Notes under the pieces: model-generated | What the model saw: only the letters and a program-made list of their open reading frames with translations | Databases searched by the model: none | What the model was told of the DNA's origin: nothing | Shown here: in pieces, positions 10,420-21,774 of the stretch | How positions within the stretch are numbered: position 1 is the first letter of the stretch | Layout of the letters: each line of letters opens with the position of its first letter | Source of the DNA: Sphaeroforma sirkka | Taxonomy: Eukaryota; Opisthokonta; Ichthyosporea; Ichthyophonida | DNA: 42,500 bases | Assembly: GCA_001586965.3 (NCBI GenBank) | Contig: LUCW03002319.1 | Coordinates: 37,501-80,000 of the forward strand | Direction of reading: 5' to 3' | Translations under genes and position numbers: made by a program

Positions 10420-12790
10420 CAAAAGTCTTTATACAAACTTTCAATTTTTCATTAAAATATATTTGAGAAAAGAATTGAAACCCGCATTTAGAGAATTTTA
10501 TTGGGAAAATTAGAAAACGTACCCGTAAATCTTTATATACATCTACTGACCTTCCCATGTAAGCCATGTACATTTAGAGTATTTCCTCTGAAATAAATGA
10601 TATTATCCCTGTTCGGGCATAAAACTTCTAAAAATATTATTTGTATCATCTCTATCCCCCCGAACCGAAATTTTTGATATTTAAGCTATCAAAAATATAG
10701 GGTTAAAAAGAGATGTTTTTCTTCTTCTTCTAGTATAATATCCCTGACCCTAATTTCCTGTCCTGATCCCGATTTGGTCGTGGCCGGCAATCCCAAGGTT
10801 CCACAAATCCTTGGCCAGACCCGAAAAGTCCAGAGTCCAATAGTTCTGGTTTACAAAGTACTCTTAAGAACCCTAAACCCTACCAAAAGACTTGGGCAAA
10901 AATTCTCGGTAGTATCCTTTACTGATTCTTGGCCCGGCCGAAGTCAAAGCCTACGATTCAAGTAGTCTTGGCAATCCTCCTCTATTCATTCCTAATCCTC
11001 TGTATTGAAGTCTGAGGATTGTAAGCTACTATACTACCCTATTTTTTACAATGACGACAGACCCATAGCGGTATAAAGGTATACAACTAAGCCATAAATT
11101 ACCTATCCTCGACGGACCCTCTGGGACTAGACATCAACACTGGAAAATAAATAAGGGTCATAAAGCCCAGTACGCTCGTCTCAATTGAGAAACAAAATAA
11201 TTATATAAGCAGTTTTGTGCCCAGATCTTGTTTCGTAACTGATGTATGCTGTATTTTACTGAGAGCATAGATTCACATTTCTCAAACTGAATCAAACGCG
11301 TGCTATACATTCTTCTATAAAATGTTATTTAAACTTCTAAAAGGCACATTCGTAAATTTACTCTTCTCAATTGTTGTATTGCTTTATATGATGGAGCTAC
11401 CTTTGTGCTTGTGTCATACTGTAAGAAAGATTATATTTGAGATTAAGCGCAGCTTAGCTCAGTACAAAATACATTCGCTTTTTATAAGATACAGTTGGTG
11501 CTGCCGTGCGAATTTAAAACATTAAAGTCACGTTGCGTTAGTTTTCTCACTCTATAATATACCACAACGGACTGAAGTCCGTAGGACATATTATAAAGTA
11601 ATAAACGCACCCTGCTCCTTTTAGCCCATTGTATTGTGGATTCGTTCTATATTCATTTCTAGAAATATAAATGATGCCGATATGTGAGTTATATAAATAC
11701 ATTATAAGGTCGAATTGCATTAGTTCTATCACGCCCCGAAAAAAATCATGTTCTTCCAACTTATACCTTGAATTGTTTCAGTATCAAAGAACTCTTTACC
11801 TGTATGCATTTTAAGATCTGACTTTTCGCTTCAAATCTGTACATAAAAGATATGAACCTTTCCGATCATCGTCCCAACTATGAAGTGGAATGTTAAGTAT
11901 TTTTTAAAATGTGAGTGCAAATCTTCTTGATACCATGGTATAACATATTTATGAATGCTGGAGACCTTTTTAAGATTGCAAATCACAGTGTTAATGGTTA
12001 TTAAATCAGGCGGCTATTAATTCGATTTGAATTGTATTCATCAATTCTGGACATTGCTACTATTTAGTTTATCTTGTTTGTTATAATCTAGTTCCGGCCA
12101 TTCGGCGTATTCTAGTTCCGACCATTCGGCGTATTCTAGTTCTGGCCGGTTGTTGAGACAAACGGGGCCCTGCATCTCCAAGACACATTCAACCATATGG
12201 GGAAGTCTATTTGTTATCTAAAAAAATGCTCTTATTAAGGTTGGCAATTAAAGGGGACTCGATGGTTCAAGGTCATGAAATCGACTGAGTCTTTCTAGGG
12301 CAACGTTATAGCAAATATCTAGACAAGGTTATTAAAGTAAAACAACGTACTATACCAAGTCGAACATGGAGACATACTTTAATAGGCCATTGGATGAGAA
12401 CTCGTTGGAACGTACGATTTTATATGCTATATTGAGATAGTTTTGTGTTTCTGATTGGGTTGTGCAAATATGTGTTGTTGGATTGATTGTTCTGATTGCC
12501 TATTGTACCACAATTTGATCATTGAGCTTAGTTTAATCATGACTGAATATTTTTTTGTAAATCGTATTTTGATCATTTACAAACATCTCAAGGTAGTTGT
12601 TATTCTTGTTTATAAGCCTCCACAGAACTATTCAGGTACCGAAATATTGTCTGGTATTCAACGGGGTACTTTTCAAATTGTGTATTTTTGACAATGGAGT
12701 TTCCAAACGCAAAATCGTAGCTTTGTAATATTAGTTCAGTGTACTGTACCCAGATTTACAAGCAATGCATGTATATGTATAATCAAAGAA
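10420..12790. other. Intergenic, no gene recognised
   Basis: AT-rich DNA with no frame that reads like a protein. It contains the three-copy 24-bp repeat at 12087-12150 and a short dyad near 10670-10700 (TTTTTGATA against TATCAAAAA). Confidence 0.5.
12087..12150. repeat. Three tandem copies of a 24-bp unit
   Basis: Unit TCTAGTTCCGGCCATTCGGC plus GTAT, copies at 12087-12110, 12111-12134 and a partial one to 12150, nearly identical. Confidence 0.85.
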
Positions 12791-12796
12791 AAAAGA

Positions 12797-13280
12797 ACAA
12801 AGTCGCTAAATGTACATTGAAAATGTGAAAATGTCACTATATACCCTTTTTCTCGATGAAAACGTACTGAAATATTGATCATTTATGTACAAATGTACAT
12901 TTAGCGACTATTCCAATTTTTTATGCATTTAGTGATTTTATCGTGCAAAATTTGTTTAAATTTAAATTAAAGAGCCTTCGGCTATATCAAGTTTTGACGA
13001 ATAAATTTGTTGAAGGAGGTTATGTGGTCTTTTATTATTTGTTATTTGTATATGCTACTCCATTCAAGCTTATCTCACTACCTAGTGCGCAACTCACGTG
13101 GTCGATGATGCTCTTTTACAGAACAATATGAGAATTGTATTTACATCTTACTATATGAATCAACACTAGCAGGAGTTGGCATACTATCTAATATAATATT
13201 TGTAGCGTTACTTTAAACAATGTAACGACCGCCAGGTTCCAATGTCCGTGCCTTTGGTTCCACGGGATAAGAATTTCGAA
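12797..13280. mobile_element. Shortened relative of the 5.9-kb Ulp1 element
   Basis: 12797-13140 matches 5862-6230 over its whole length (shared blocks include CTCGATGAAAACGTACTGAA and GAGCCTTCGGCTATAT/AAGCCTTCGGCTATAT). About 13160-13280 then matches about 6460-6580, so some 230 bp of the longer copy is missing here. The two copies lie in the same orientation about 6.9 kb apart. The first 110 bp form a dyad, AGTCGCTAAATGTACATT against AATGTACATTTAGCGACT. This is a non-coding fossil. Confidence 0.75.
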
Positions 13281-13400
13281 CACATGTGCTGCTTCCCTTG
13301 TAGACATAGGCAGTCTGTACAGCATGTAACTCGTTTGATTTGTATTCAACTCATCTGTGTATTTGAAATAACGTATACAGTATGAAAAGTTAGTATATAA

Positions 13401-13404
<4 letters not shown>

Positions 13405-13481
<77 letters not shown>
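13405..13481. repeat. (AT)n microsatellite at the left edge of the retroelement
   Basis: About 38 AT units. The retroelement's coding-like sequence starts directly to the right, so the repeat marks the point where its 3' end is lost. Confidence 0.95.
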
Positions 13482-13482
<1 letters not shown>

Positions 13483-13489
13483 GCATCTC

Positions 13490-13990
13490 TTGCACTGTAA
13501 CTGCTGGTGCCGGATGTCCTTGTTCATGAAACTGCCATATCAACTGTACACGACGGTTCGCTTCCTCGTGCTCTGGGTGATTCATCACTATAGCACCCGC
13601 ACATATCTCAGGAACCTGTGCAGCGATCTGTCGCGTTCGTTTCGTCAACACCGGTTGCGCCCAATCTTCCTGATAACGTGTACTAGCGTCTTCGCACACA
13701 GGTACCTCCAAGCCTAAGTCATACTAGAACGACGGCTTGACTTTGTACCCCGACGGAGGGCCATTACGTACCACAATGGTATGCTCCCACGGGTATTTAC
13801 CACAAGCCTGTGAACCGTGTTTCAAGAATGTATGAGCCGTACGTGGGATAAGCAGCGGGAACCATGACGTACGTGTGTTCAACGGTAAGCATATTGTTGC
13901 CGACGCCTTGTCCTTTAACACCTTACGCAACAACTCATGTATAAGACGCCAAGGTGGGTTCATCCCTGCATTGTATCTACTCTAGTCAAA
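13490..13990 (-). pseudogene. C-terminal pol-like region of the retroelement
   Basis: It contains NPPWRLIHELLRKVLKDKA and a P.....W block like the extension found after RNase H in DIRS-like and some Ty3-like elements, followed by a Gln/Glu-rich end. It abuts the (AT)n run. Confidence 0.5.
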
Positions 13991-13999
13991 CTTGAACGC

Positions 14000-15594
14000 C
14001 CCGCCATCCTTGTCGTACGACCAGTACTGGCGAAGCTGAACATTACTACTCGAGGCAAAAGCGTCTACGTCATTTGGCCCAAAGTGCGTCTGGATCTGGT
14101 CAAAGAAATCCGGAAACAACTTCCAACATGACGTATAGAATATCGCAGGGTAGTTGATGTCCGCCGTTCTCTCATGAACACGACTCCACATATCGGGCAA
14201 CTTGTTCAGTTCTCCAGGTACATATGTAATAGTAAAATTGAACTGTGCAATAATATGATGCCAACGCTGCAACATACTGTTCAACTTCAACTGAGTGTTC
14301 ATGTATATGAGAGCCTTATGGTCGATGTGTACCGTAAACCGCTGTCCAATGAGATGATCATGAAAGTGAACCAAAGCATAGGTATGTGCTAATAATTCTT
14401 GCATCGGGGTTGCATATGTCTGTTGTGCCTTGATGAGTGTTTTCGAGAAGAATATCAAGTAGTGTTTGCGCCCGTCAATCATTTGAAACAGTGCGTCCCC
14501 AATGCCATAATCGCTCGCATCCGTCACTAGCTCAAGTGGTACACCATCAACAGGAAAGTTCATCCTGACCGCCGATACGATAGCCTTCTTCATCTGATCC
14601 CACGCCAATTGATGTTTTGGTGGCCAACGATCCCCAATGGGCTCCTTGGGCTTAAGTTTAGAAAAGGTTTGTAGCGGAGCCACCTTGTGTGCAAAGTTTG
14701 GCAGATGCTCATGTAGAAAGTTAGCTAATCCTGAAGCCGAAGCAATATCCCTTTGATATCGTGGGACTGGCCAGTCAATTAAACATTGCTGCTTCTCATG
14801 ATACACGTCAATGCCTTTAGCTGATATCTTCTTGCCCAATACCATCACTTCTCGCACAGCAAAGTGACATTTCTTCTAATTCAATTTGAAGTTGTTCTCC
14901 GTCAAGCGTCGAATGAGCTCTTGGACCGTAGCAATGTGCTCCTCATAATCGTCTGATGCAATTATAAGATCATCAACATAGCATTGTACATCTAGCCCTG
15001 CCATCAAGTTACTGATTGTACGTTAAAATTGGGATGCGAGTGTCGTCAATCCAAAGGGAGCCGAGGTAAACGAGTATTGCTGACTGTTCCATGTTAACGA
15101 AAACATGTGTTGCGAATCGACGTGCACCGGTAACCGATGGTATGCGGTCGATAAGCCCAACGTGGTGTAGTAACGCTTGCCCTTCAAATTGCTAATAATT
15201 TCGTTGACCTTGGGAAACGTAAACTGATCACCCGGAATAAGCCATTAATCTGTCGCAGGTCTAGACACGCGCGCACCTTAATCAGTTCACCCGACGGTGT
15301 GCATGACGGTACTGCCAACAAAGGAAGGTTAACGATTGATGCCGGTGTTCGACGATTAGTGACCAGTTCGTGTTCCCATTTGTCTACTTGCTTCGTTACA
15401 TGTGGTTTGTATTTGTCAGATACAAAATTTCATTTCTGTCGACGTAGGCCCAGGAGTGTATCGCGAGGAATATGAAGTGATACCTCACTACCCGGTAGTG
15501 TGCAGCGAGCTGCATCCAGAATAGTGTCGTTCGCGTCCAGATATTGGCGTAGGCGTGCGCGTACATCACCTGGCTCGTAGAGATCTGGAGCCAT
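14000..15594 (-). pseudogene. Reverse transcriptase and RNase H region
   Basis: An RT palm YVDDLIIASDDYEEH lies near 14960. It is followed by the Ty3-type connection (GLANFLHEHLPNFAHKVAPL) and an RNase H domain with the TDASDYGIG active-site start, the HIDHKALIY motif and a PDMWSR segment. This order is diagnostic of Ty3-like pol. It is part of a broken element. Confidence 0.87.
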
Positions 15595-16068
15595 TCAAAG
15601 GTTGATTGGTTCCAATAGCCCATCCATAACATTATGATTAATCTCTGGAAATGGAGATACGAGTCCAGTGAGGCCTAATCCCAAGTCAACCATAATATCC
15701 ATACCCAATATTATATCAATATTATCTGGTAGGTTCATAAGTTCAAATGTACATCCCTCAGTAGCCGCGGACCCGTACTGGACTTTCGTTGCTTGCGTTC
15801 TGCCCAAGCGGGGAGTCCTGAAAGCTTTGTCCGCCAAGTATATATAACTGTCCTTAGCCGGTGGTGTAATAGATAGTTGTGCCTTGGTTGCGGATGCCTG
15901 AGTGATGACTGAACGGTTGGCCCCCGTATCAATGAGGGTGCGCATGTCATGTCCGTTCACTTGTAGAGTAACATATACGCGGTTGTCGGTAGGAAGCAAC
16001 TTATCCTTTACTGCAAATATTTTTGTTGCCGTGCGACCAAACGACATGCACATGTGCACACCAGGCAC
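15595..16068 (-). pseudogene. Retroelement aspartic protease region
   Basis: It shows the active-site motif LIDTGANRSVI and, about 70 residues later, the second family motif IILGMDIMVDLGL. Together these identify a retropepsin-like protease. In the family the protease cuts the gag-pol polyprotein inside the particle. It lies between the gag-like and RT parts in the usual order. Confidence 0.85.
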
Positions 16069-16077
16069 CCCAGCCTG

Positions 16078-18261
16078 TCAATCCAAATCTGTTCCAACTT
16101 CCCAGCCAGCGGGTGCCTGCTCTTCTTCGATCAACTCATCGCCACTCTGCACATACGACTCAGCGACTAAATCATGAATATGCATCACTTCAGTCTCTCC
16201 CGTCTCGGTAGTTGGTTGATTAGGCATAATATCTCCGTCGACTAAGTTAACCCGGGGTCGGAAATTTGTACCCGATCCATGAGTCCCGCGTGTCGACGCG
16301 CTCGTCGTCGATGTTCGTTGAACTGTCGTCCCACCATTTTGTGAGCGGCTACCTGTGCTCGTTGGTACCGGTACTCGTTGTAAGTTAGGACAACGACTTG
16401 TGTGTCCTGGTCCCGGCGAAATATTTTGCTCACATGAACGACAACGAACCCGTGGGTTCGAGGTAGGTGGAGCATGCGGATTGGCGCATGTATTCGCCTT
16501 TGTACGTAAGTGTGAACGTGACCGCGAATTTCCTAGAATTCGTAGAGGACACGAGTATTTGTCCTGGCCATTTTCTTCGGCTTTGTCAATGTTCACACGG
16601 ACGACGTCGCGCATCTTTTCAGACGAATAGTTTCGCCACTGTGGATGCATTCGCAGAGTATCCTGGTAGTATGCCCCACCTGCAGCCTGGCGTATAAGAT
16701 TAAGTATGCCATGATTGCGGTATACTTGTAGGGGGTTCTCATACTGCCGCATTTTCATGAATTCCACCTGGCGTTCAGAATCACAAATCTGATATTCAAG
16801 CGGTACGGATGGTTTCAGCTTCATGCACACTAATACTTGGCGGTATGCATTATCCTCCAAATCCTGCTCCTGTGTACGGACAATAAAAGCAGTCGCAGCC
16901 TCAAATGTCGTCGACTGTAATTTTTGTTCATTTTCCACAATAAATTCTAATAGCGTCTGTCTTCAGAGTCTCAGTCGACGCACGAATTAGACCCTGTAAC
17001 GCGCGAGCATCGTCTATCCGCCCTTCTGCTTCTGCCTGCATCATGCGCTGGGTCAGTTGAAAAACTTGCATTTTCATCTCAGCCGCAGTCGATGCAGTAA
17101 TACTAGGCTCGGTATGTTCCGATTCGTTATGACGCTTCAGTGTCTGTGGGTCTTCCAAGTATCGGTTATAATGAACAGGAAGTTGCTTGCGGTATGGAAG
17201 CGTATCAAGAGGGACATTCGCCTCATCTTGAGAATTCTCCTGTAATTCATCTGGTGAACGTGGTTTGCGGTGACGTTGCGACTTATCACGAAATAAGTTC
17301 GTTGCCACACGATTCTGATGGAACTGTAGCTGTGGGACTTCATCACTCTGCGGAAGGTATAAAAGGAACGCTTTGCCGAAGACGATAAATTCCGGGGAGT
17401 GTCTATGCCCAAGTGTAAATCCGCAGGGTCCAGAAAAACTTCTACCAGGCTATTTCACCAAAGTTTTCGAGTGATGATACCAATCCGGACTATTGGGCGA
17501 CATCTCCTCCGGTGTCGGAATTGTGCGTGCCCTGTTTTGCACGTTTGTCAACAATTGTGGTCTGCGAGAAGCATGGACATTATCGCTCGATGTCTGATAC
17601 CAATCCGGACCATCCGCAGGCATATCCTCAGGGGTCGGAATTGTTTGCGCCCGATTTTGAGCGTTCTGCCACAACCGCTCTCTACGAGTGACATGGATAT
17701 TGCCTTAAGGTGCCACCTGAGGTATCTGCTTCGTACGTCCAATTTTACGTTTCACAGGGCTGAGTTGGTCTATGTTGATGGCCTTCTTGTCAGGTAACTG
17801 GCGAGTAGGTATCGACCCTGACGGTGTTGGGCGTTGAGGAGCCCAACGCTGTTGCACTGCCTGTTCAGGCTGAGTCTCAGAAATTCTTCACTCACTGTCG
17901 CCTGGTCCCAATCCTGGGGTGCCGACGAGTCAATATCCGGCAGTGACAATGCACGGAGTTGGTGGAGTTGCTCTTGAATTGAATTATTATTGTCCGGGTC
18001 CTCCTGCACATGCATCATCGTATTCAGGTGTCCTTCTCCATCTGAAATCCAATTTGGAGACTGTTGAAGCTTACCCAAGGTTTTAATTGAGTGTTGGCCC
18101 TCGAAAAGCAAACGGGCCAATTCCACATAGATTGCTGCCTTCTCAGCTTCCTCAGGTGCAGGTTTATTGGCCAGTGCTGTCTCCACCTTAATACATAGCC
18201 CAGTTAACCGGCAACGACTTCCCGTCAACCGTTTCAACAGTCTAGCCTTGGATTCCGTCAT
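16078..18261 (-). pseudogene. gag-like region of the retroelement
   Basis: The N-terminal part (from 18261) is helical and charged. The middle (about 17308-16930) is Gln/Glu-rich, with NLTQRMM-like helical stretches typical of capsid precursors. The C-terminal part contains a Cys-rich nucleic-acid-binding motif (CRSCEQNISPGPGHTSRC) resembling a zinc knuckle. The region between about 17450 and 17700 holds a duplicated 130-bp segment, each copy containing GATACCAATCCGGAC. It is part of the fossil described for 13482-18261. Confidence 0.7.
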
Positions 18262-18629
18262 TGTTGAAAAACAATTTTTTAAATTAAACCAATTTGTTTC
18301 TTAGTTGAATTTAACCTTCAAATGACGTAGTATAATAAATACAGTAGTTCGGTCACTTAAAAATGTGGTCAAAACCAAGTAACACTTAGTAAAGAGTTTA
18401 AGTCTGAAATAAGTGAACTCAGTCAGAAGTGCCGATATGAACGACGCGTCTGCTGTATTTATTAATCACGTCTTTGTGTAAGACGAGGTTTTCTCTGGCA
18501 ACGGCAAATTGTGAAAATCTCCGTATCTAAGATTTCGGTCTCCTAGTTACTAATTAATGATGACACTCAGTGAGTCATCATTCTAATCCACTATCTAATC
18601 CTGTCCTTGGGTCCGATCCCTAATAAATC

Positions 18630-18806
18630 CTCTTAGGTCTGAGCCTCTGGGCCTACCGCTCTTAGGTCTGAGCCTCTGGTCGGCCGTAGTAGATCCTCTT
18701 AGACCTGAGCCTCTGGCCCAGCCTCAATAGATCCACTTAGGTCTGAGCCTCTGGTTCGGTCCTAAATTCTTCTACCTTAGGTCCTGTCCTCTGGTCCGGT
18801 CCTATA
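18630..18806. repeat. About five copies of a GC-richer 21-bp motif upstream of the retroelement
   Basis: CTCTTAGGTCTGAGCCTCTGG and variants recur about every 20-50 bp. They lie in the 5' flank of the retroelement, so they may belong to its leader or 5' LTR, but no matching copy exists at the other end. Confidence 0.7.
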
Positions 18807-18809
18807 TCT

Positions 18810-19500
18810 CCGTCCACTGTATTTTGTCCACAAAAATAACTGTAAATTCAATTGATATAGCCAAGTAGTGGAAAAATCTAGTGGTTCTCTTTTGCTGCGT
18901 AGTAGCAACGGTGTTTGGATTACGAGGAACAATACATAAAAAACGACACCAGGGGGACTTAGGCAATAATAAATTCTAAGACCAGCAGATTTCATTCATA
19001 CAAGGAAGCCCTTCCAGAATATAAAGCCATCGTCACCGTCGTCGTCGTTGTCGCGCAACTTAGATTTTACTCAATAGTGTGCTTTTTTAATGTTTTTACC
19101 AACTCAGCATCAAGACACGTCAAATTTACCATATCGATCAACTCGTGGAATTCATTTTTTTTTCTCGATTCCGCTCCATCAAACGACGGAGATAAATTTT
19201 GGGAAGGAGAGAACTGCAATTTATCAAGCTCGTCGATACGGCTTGTGTCGATTCTTAGGACACATGCCTTAAAATATCGCTTCACTACTGACAGGCGAAT
19301 AGCAATAACAGTAAATGTTGTTGTCCAAATGTACCATACAAGATAACGAAGACACTACCGGGATATTGTGAGATGCACCAAGACTTTGCTTTTAACGTGA
19401 TATATTGACAATTTACTTTGATTCAATATTCTCGTAAGTTTGAAAGGTAACCACAAGTTTCACACAAAGAAATTCTCACCGAGTTGATAACGGATTTTAC
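18810..19500. other. Spacer with one unrecognised minus-strand ORF
   Basis: A 19285-19067 minus-strand frame (72 codons: KRYFKACVLRIDTSRIDEL, then an acidic and Ser-rich stretch) follows an acceptor-like CTGTCAGTAG. It lies outside the Tigger-like repeats at 19505 and resembles no family I know. It could be an exon or the end of a lost transposase. A (GTC)n-like run lies at 19032-19050. Confidence 0.3.
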
Positions 19501-19504
19501 AGTA

Positions 19505-20888
19505 CAGTCATACCTCTTTATATGTCCAGTTTCCGGGATTTGCAAAAAAAATAATTGGATATATAAAGAGGTAAGACAAGTCTGGGCCAGTTTCATACCA
19601 TCAGGTTCGGGGTCCAACCTATGGGAGTATGGGTCTCACCAGGAGCTATTCTAGGCGCCTTATTACTCAGAGATGCTCCTATATATCAATATTTTACACT
19701 GGAAATCTTCTGTTTATTTACACGTGCATTATTATTTATTTGATGATTATGTACACGCTATTACCAAAACATTGAAAACAGTAGCACTTTTAAGGGCACA
19801 ATCAATGATATATACAAAACTATTCTCAATGTTCCTCCATTATGTCACACTCAGTGTTGAGTTGTGAGTCCTCTCACACATCCTCCATATATGTATCGGG
19901 TTCCTCAATCTCTGCTGCCTCTGGCTCTTCGGTCTCTGCAGCCTCTGGCTCCCATGTCTCTGCAGTTTCTGGCTCCTCGTTTTCTGCTTCCGTATTCTTC
20001 TTCTTCGGCAACACTTTAAAGTGCTCGCGCATGATTGTTTGGGATACACCAAACTTGCCATGTAATTTATTGCACTCCCTACGTAGCGGCTGTACGTCCT
20101 TCAAGATGGTCTCAAATGCCTTGAAGGACTCGGTTCTACAAGCGACGATAAAGTCTTCTCTAAGTTCTTTGAGTGACGCCGATAGCCTCTCAAAAGCTAA
20201 TCCCTTAAGTTCTCTATAACGTTCAATTTTCTGTCTTTATCTGACAATTCATTCTCTGCATCATCTGCATCCGACGTCGATTCCACCGTTTCAGCTGTAT
20301 AAATATAACAGTACGCATCTACCATGGCACAATATGTCTTAAAGATAGATACTAAATCATCTACATCCCCCTTTATATCGGCCTCAAAACCTTGAGCATA
20401 GTCGGCAGCGTGGTTAATTGACGAACTTTCCGGTAAGCACGTGGATCTTCTCCAGCAATGCGCTAAACTAATTGCTATTGTATTCTCCCTAATGTCGTGT
20501 ATAATGGTTGCGGTGTCCATGAAGTTTGCAGGATATCCAAACTGTAACCCCATGGTTCCTTCTTTGTGCAAAGCACCTAATTTGCGAAGTTCTTCAATTC
20601 CGGTTCAAAATTCTGCACTGTTTTGGCTAACAATTTGGCTTTGTATCGTCGTTTCAGAGCAGAGATTACTCCGAGATCCATCGGTTGATAGATTGATGTC
20701 GTATTAGGCGGCAGCAGCACAATATCTACATCCGATTCGTTTAAATAATCCACATCATGAATTCCGAAATTACTCATCACGAGGCAAGAGCAGGCTGCAG
20801 GACCGGCCTAGAGACAGACCTTATATAGAAGGTTGTCCAATGGGGGGTTGGCCAAGATAGCAATTGGACATATAAAGGGGTAGACACC
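19505..20888 (-). mobile_element. pogo/Tigger-like DNA transposon, internally deleted
   Basis: The left terminal repeat starts CAGTCATACCTCTTTATATG just after a TA dinucleotide, as expected for Tc1/mariner-superfamily Tigger elements. The right terminal repeat (20866-20888) is its diverged reverse complement. Between them, on the minus strand, lies the C-terminal half of a DDE_1 transposase. The N-terminal DNA-binding half and first catalytic part are absent, so the copy is about 1.4 kb instead of the usual 2-3 kb. Confidence 0.8.
19874..20830 (-). pseudogene. Tigger-like transposase, C-terminal fragment
   Basis: The fragment contains LLPPNTTSIYQPMDLGVISA, a hallmark of pogo/Tigger DDE transposases, and IAISLAHCWRRSTCLP, matching the family's C-terminal ..CW.K.. 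block. It is followed by a tail of repeated EEPEAAE-type units (19880-19990). Just before LLPP the usual ..DN..H segment reads VMSNFGIHD, so the position of the second catalytic Asp appears to be Ser. The reading is in more than one frame. It cannot be an active transposase. Confidence 0.75.
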
Positions 20889-20970
20889 TTAAAGAGGTGG
20901 ACATAGATAGCATGTTCAGGGACAAATTTAACGTCACAAGAGTTGTAATGACACCTACTTTCAAAACAAT

Positions 20971-21093
20971 TACAGTATTAGTACAGTATTAGTACAGTAT
21001 TAGTACAGTATTAGTACAGTATTAGTACAGCATTAGTACAGTACTAGTACAGTATTAGTACAGTATTAGTACAGCATTAGTACAGTATTAGTA
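20971..21093. repeat. 11-bp minisatellite TACAGTATTAG, about 11 copies
   Basis: Nearly perfect head-to-tail copies with rare changes (CAGCATTAG, CAGTACTAG), starting about 80 bp outside the Tigger right end. Confidence 0.95.
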
Positions 21094-21109
21094 AAGACTT
21101 ACAGCGCAA

Positions 21110-21765
21110 CAATACAAAGAGGGGATTTGAAATGTACTTTCAAATTGTCAATGAAGTCCTCATTATTGATTGGTCGATCACGCATCTGAATATCATTTCG
21201 GCCTAAGCATCGCGTTCACATCGATATCCAGTCAGCTCACTTATGGAACACAAAGCAATACCAGGCATGTCGCAAATAGAAAATCGCCTTGCTTAGTATC
21301 ATTTGATATTAGATATTTCATGAATATCAGACCTAAATGTCAGATGATATATACCAAATCCCGAGCTCATTGGACCGAACCTCTTGTAAAACAATGGGGA
21401 GACATTTTGTAACTTCCTTTATGCTGGGCTACTCCACAAAGCAGACTTCTAAAGCGCATGCTGCAAGTCTGCGATAACTGAGTCGGTTATAGAAGTGATA
21501 TATGTCCACGGGCGGACACAGCTGTTGCGCGATGTGATGCTGAAGTCCTTGCTCGATAGCGGTTGGGAGTTGTACTCAACGACAACATGCACCGCATGTT
21601 CTACTGAGGGGTCTAGATACCAATTCCAGGCGTCTCAGCTTCAGTTTATGCTGTTTCTCAATGGGCAGTATTTATGTGGTACAGACCCGCGTGTCACAAT
21701 AGGTGGCGCGCCAAACAAGAACAACCTCTGCGGCAGTATATTGGTTTTAGAGACATCCAAATTTA
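21110..21765 (+). other. Two unrecognised plus-strand ORFs downstream of the exostosin gene
   Basis: Frames at 21170-21412 and 21495-21860 read like mixed-composition protein (the second has VHGRTQLLRDVMLKSLLDSG, then a Cys-rich part). The first has no ATG start and follows a stop. The second follows an acceptor-like TTATAG. They converge on, and the second overlaps, the 3' end of the exostosin gene. They may be exons, antisense sequence or chance. Confidence 0.2.
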
Positions 21766-21774
21766 TTAATTTGG

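Larger units (their letters stand above)
13482..18261 (-). mobile_element. Decayed Ty3/gypsy-like LTR retroelement, truncated at its 3' end
   Basis: Reading right to left the parts are in the usual order: gag-like region (18261-16078), aspartic protease (16068-15595), reverse transcriptase with a YVDD box (about 15590-14860), RNase H (14857-14200) and a further C-terminal region (to about 13490). No integrase or tyrosine recombinase was recognised, and no LTR pair could be matched; the left end runs into an AT microsatellite. The reading is interrupted at several points, so it is a fossil of moderate age. The post-RNase H motifs (DAFASSSN, NPPWRLIHELLRKVL) also occur in DIRS/Ngaro-type elements, so placement within the retroelements is provisional. 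Confidence 0.88.
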
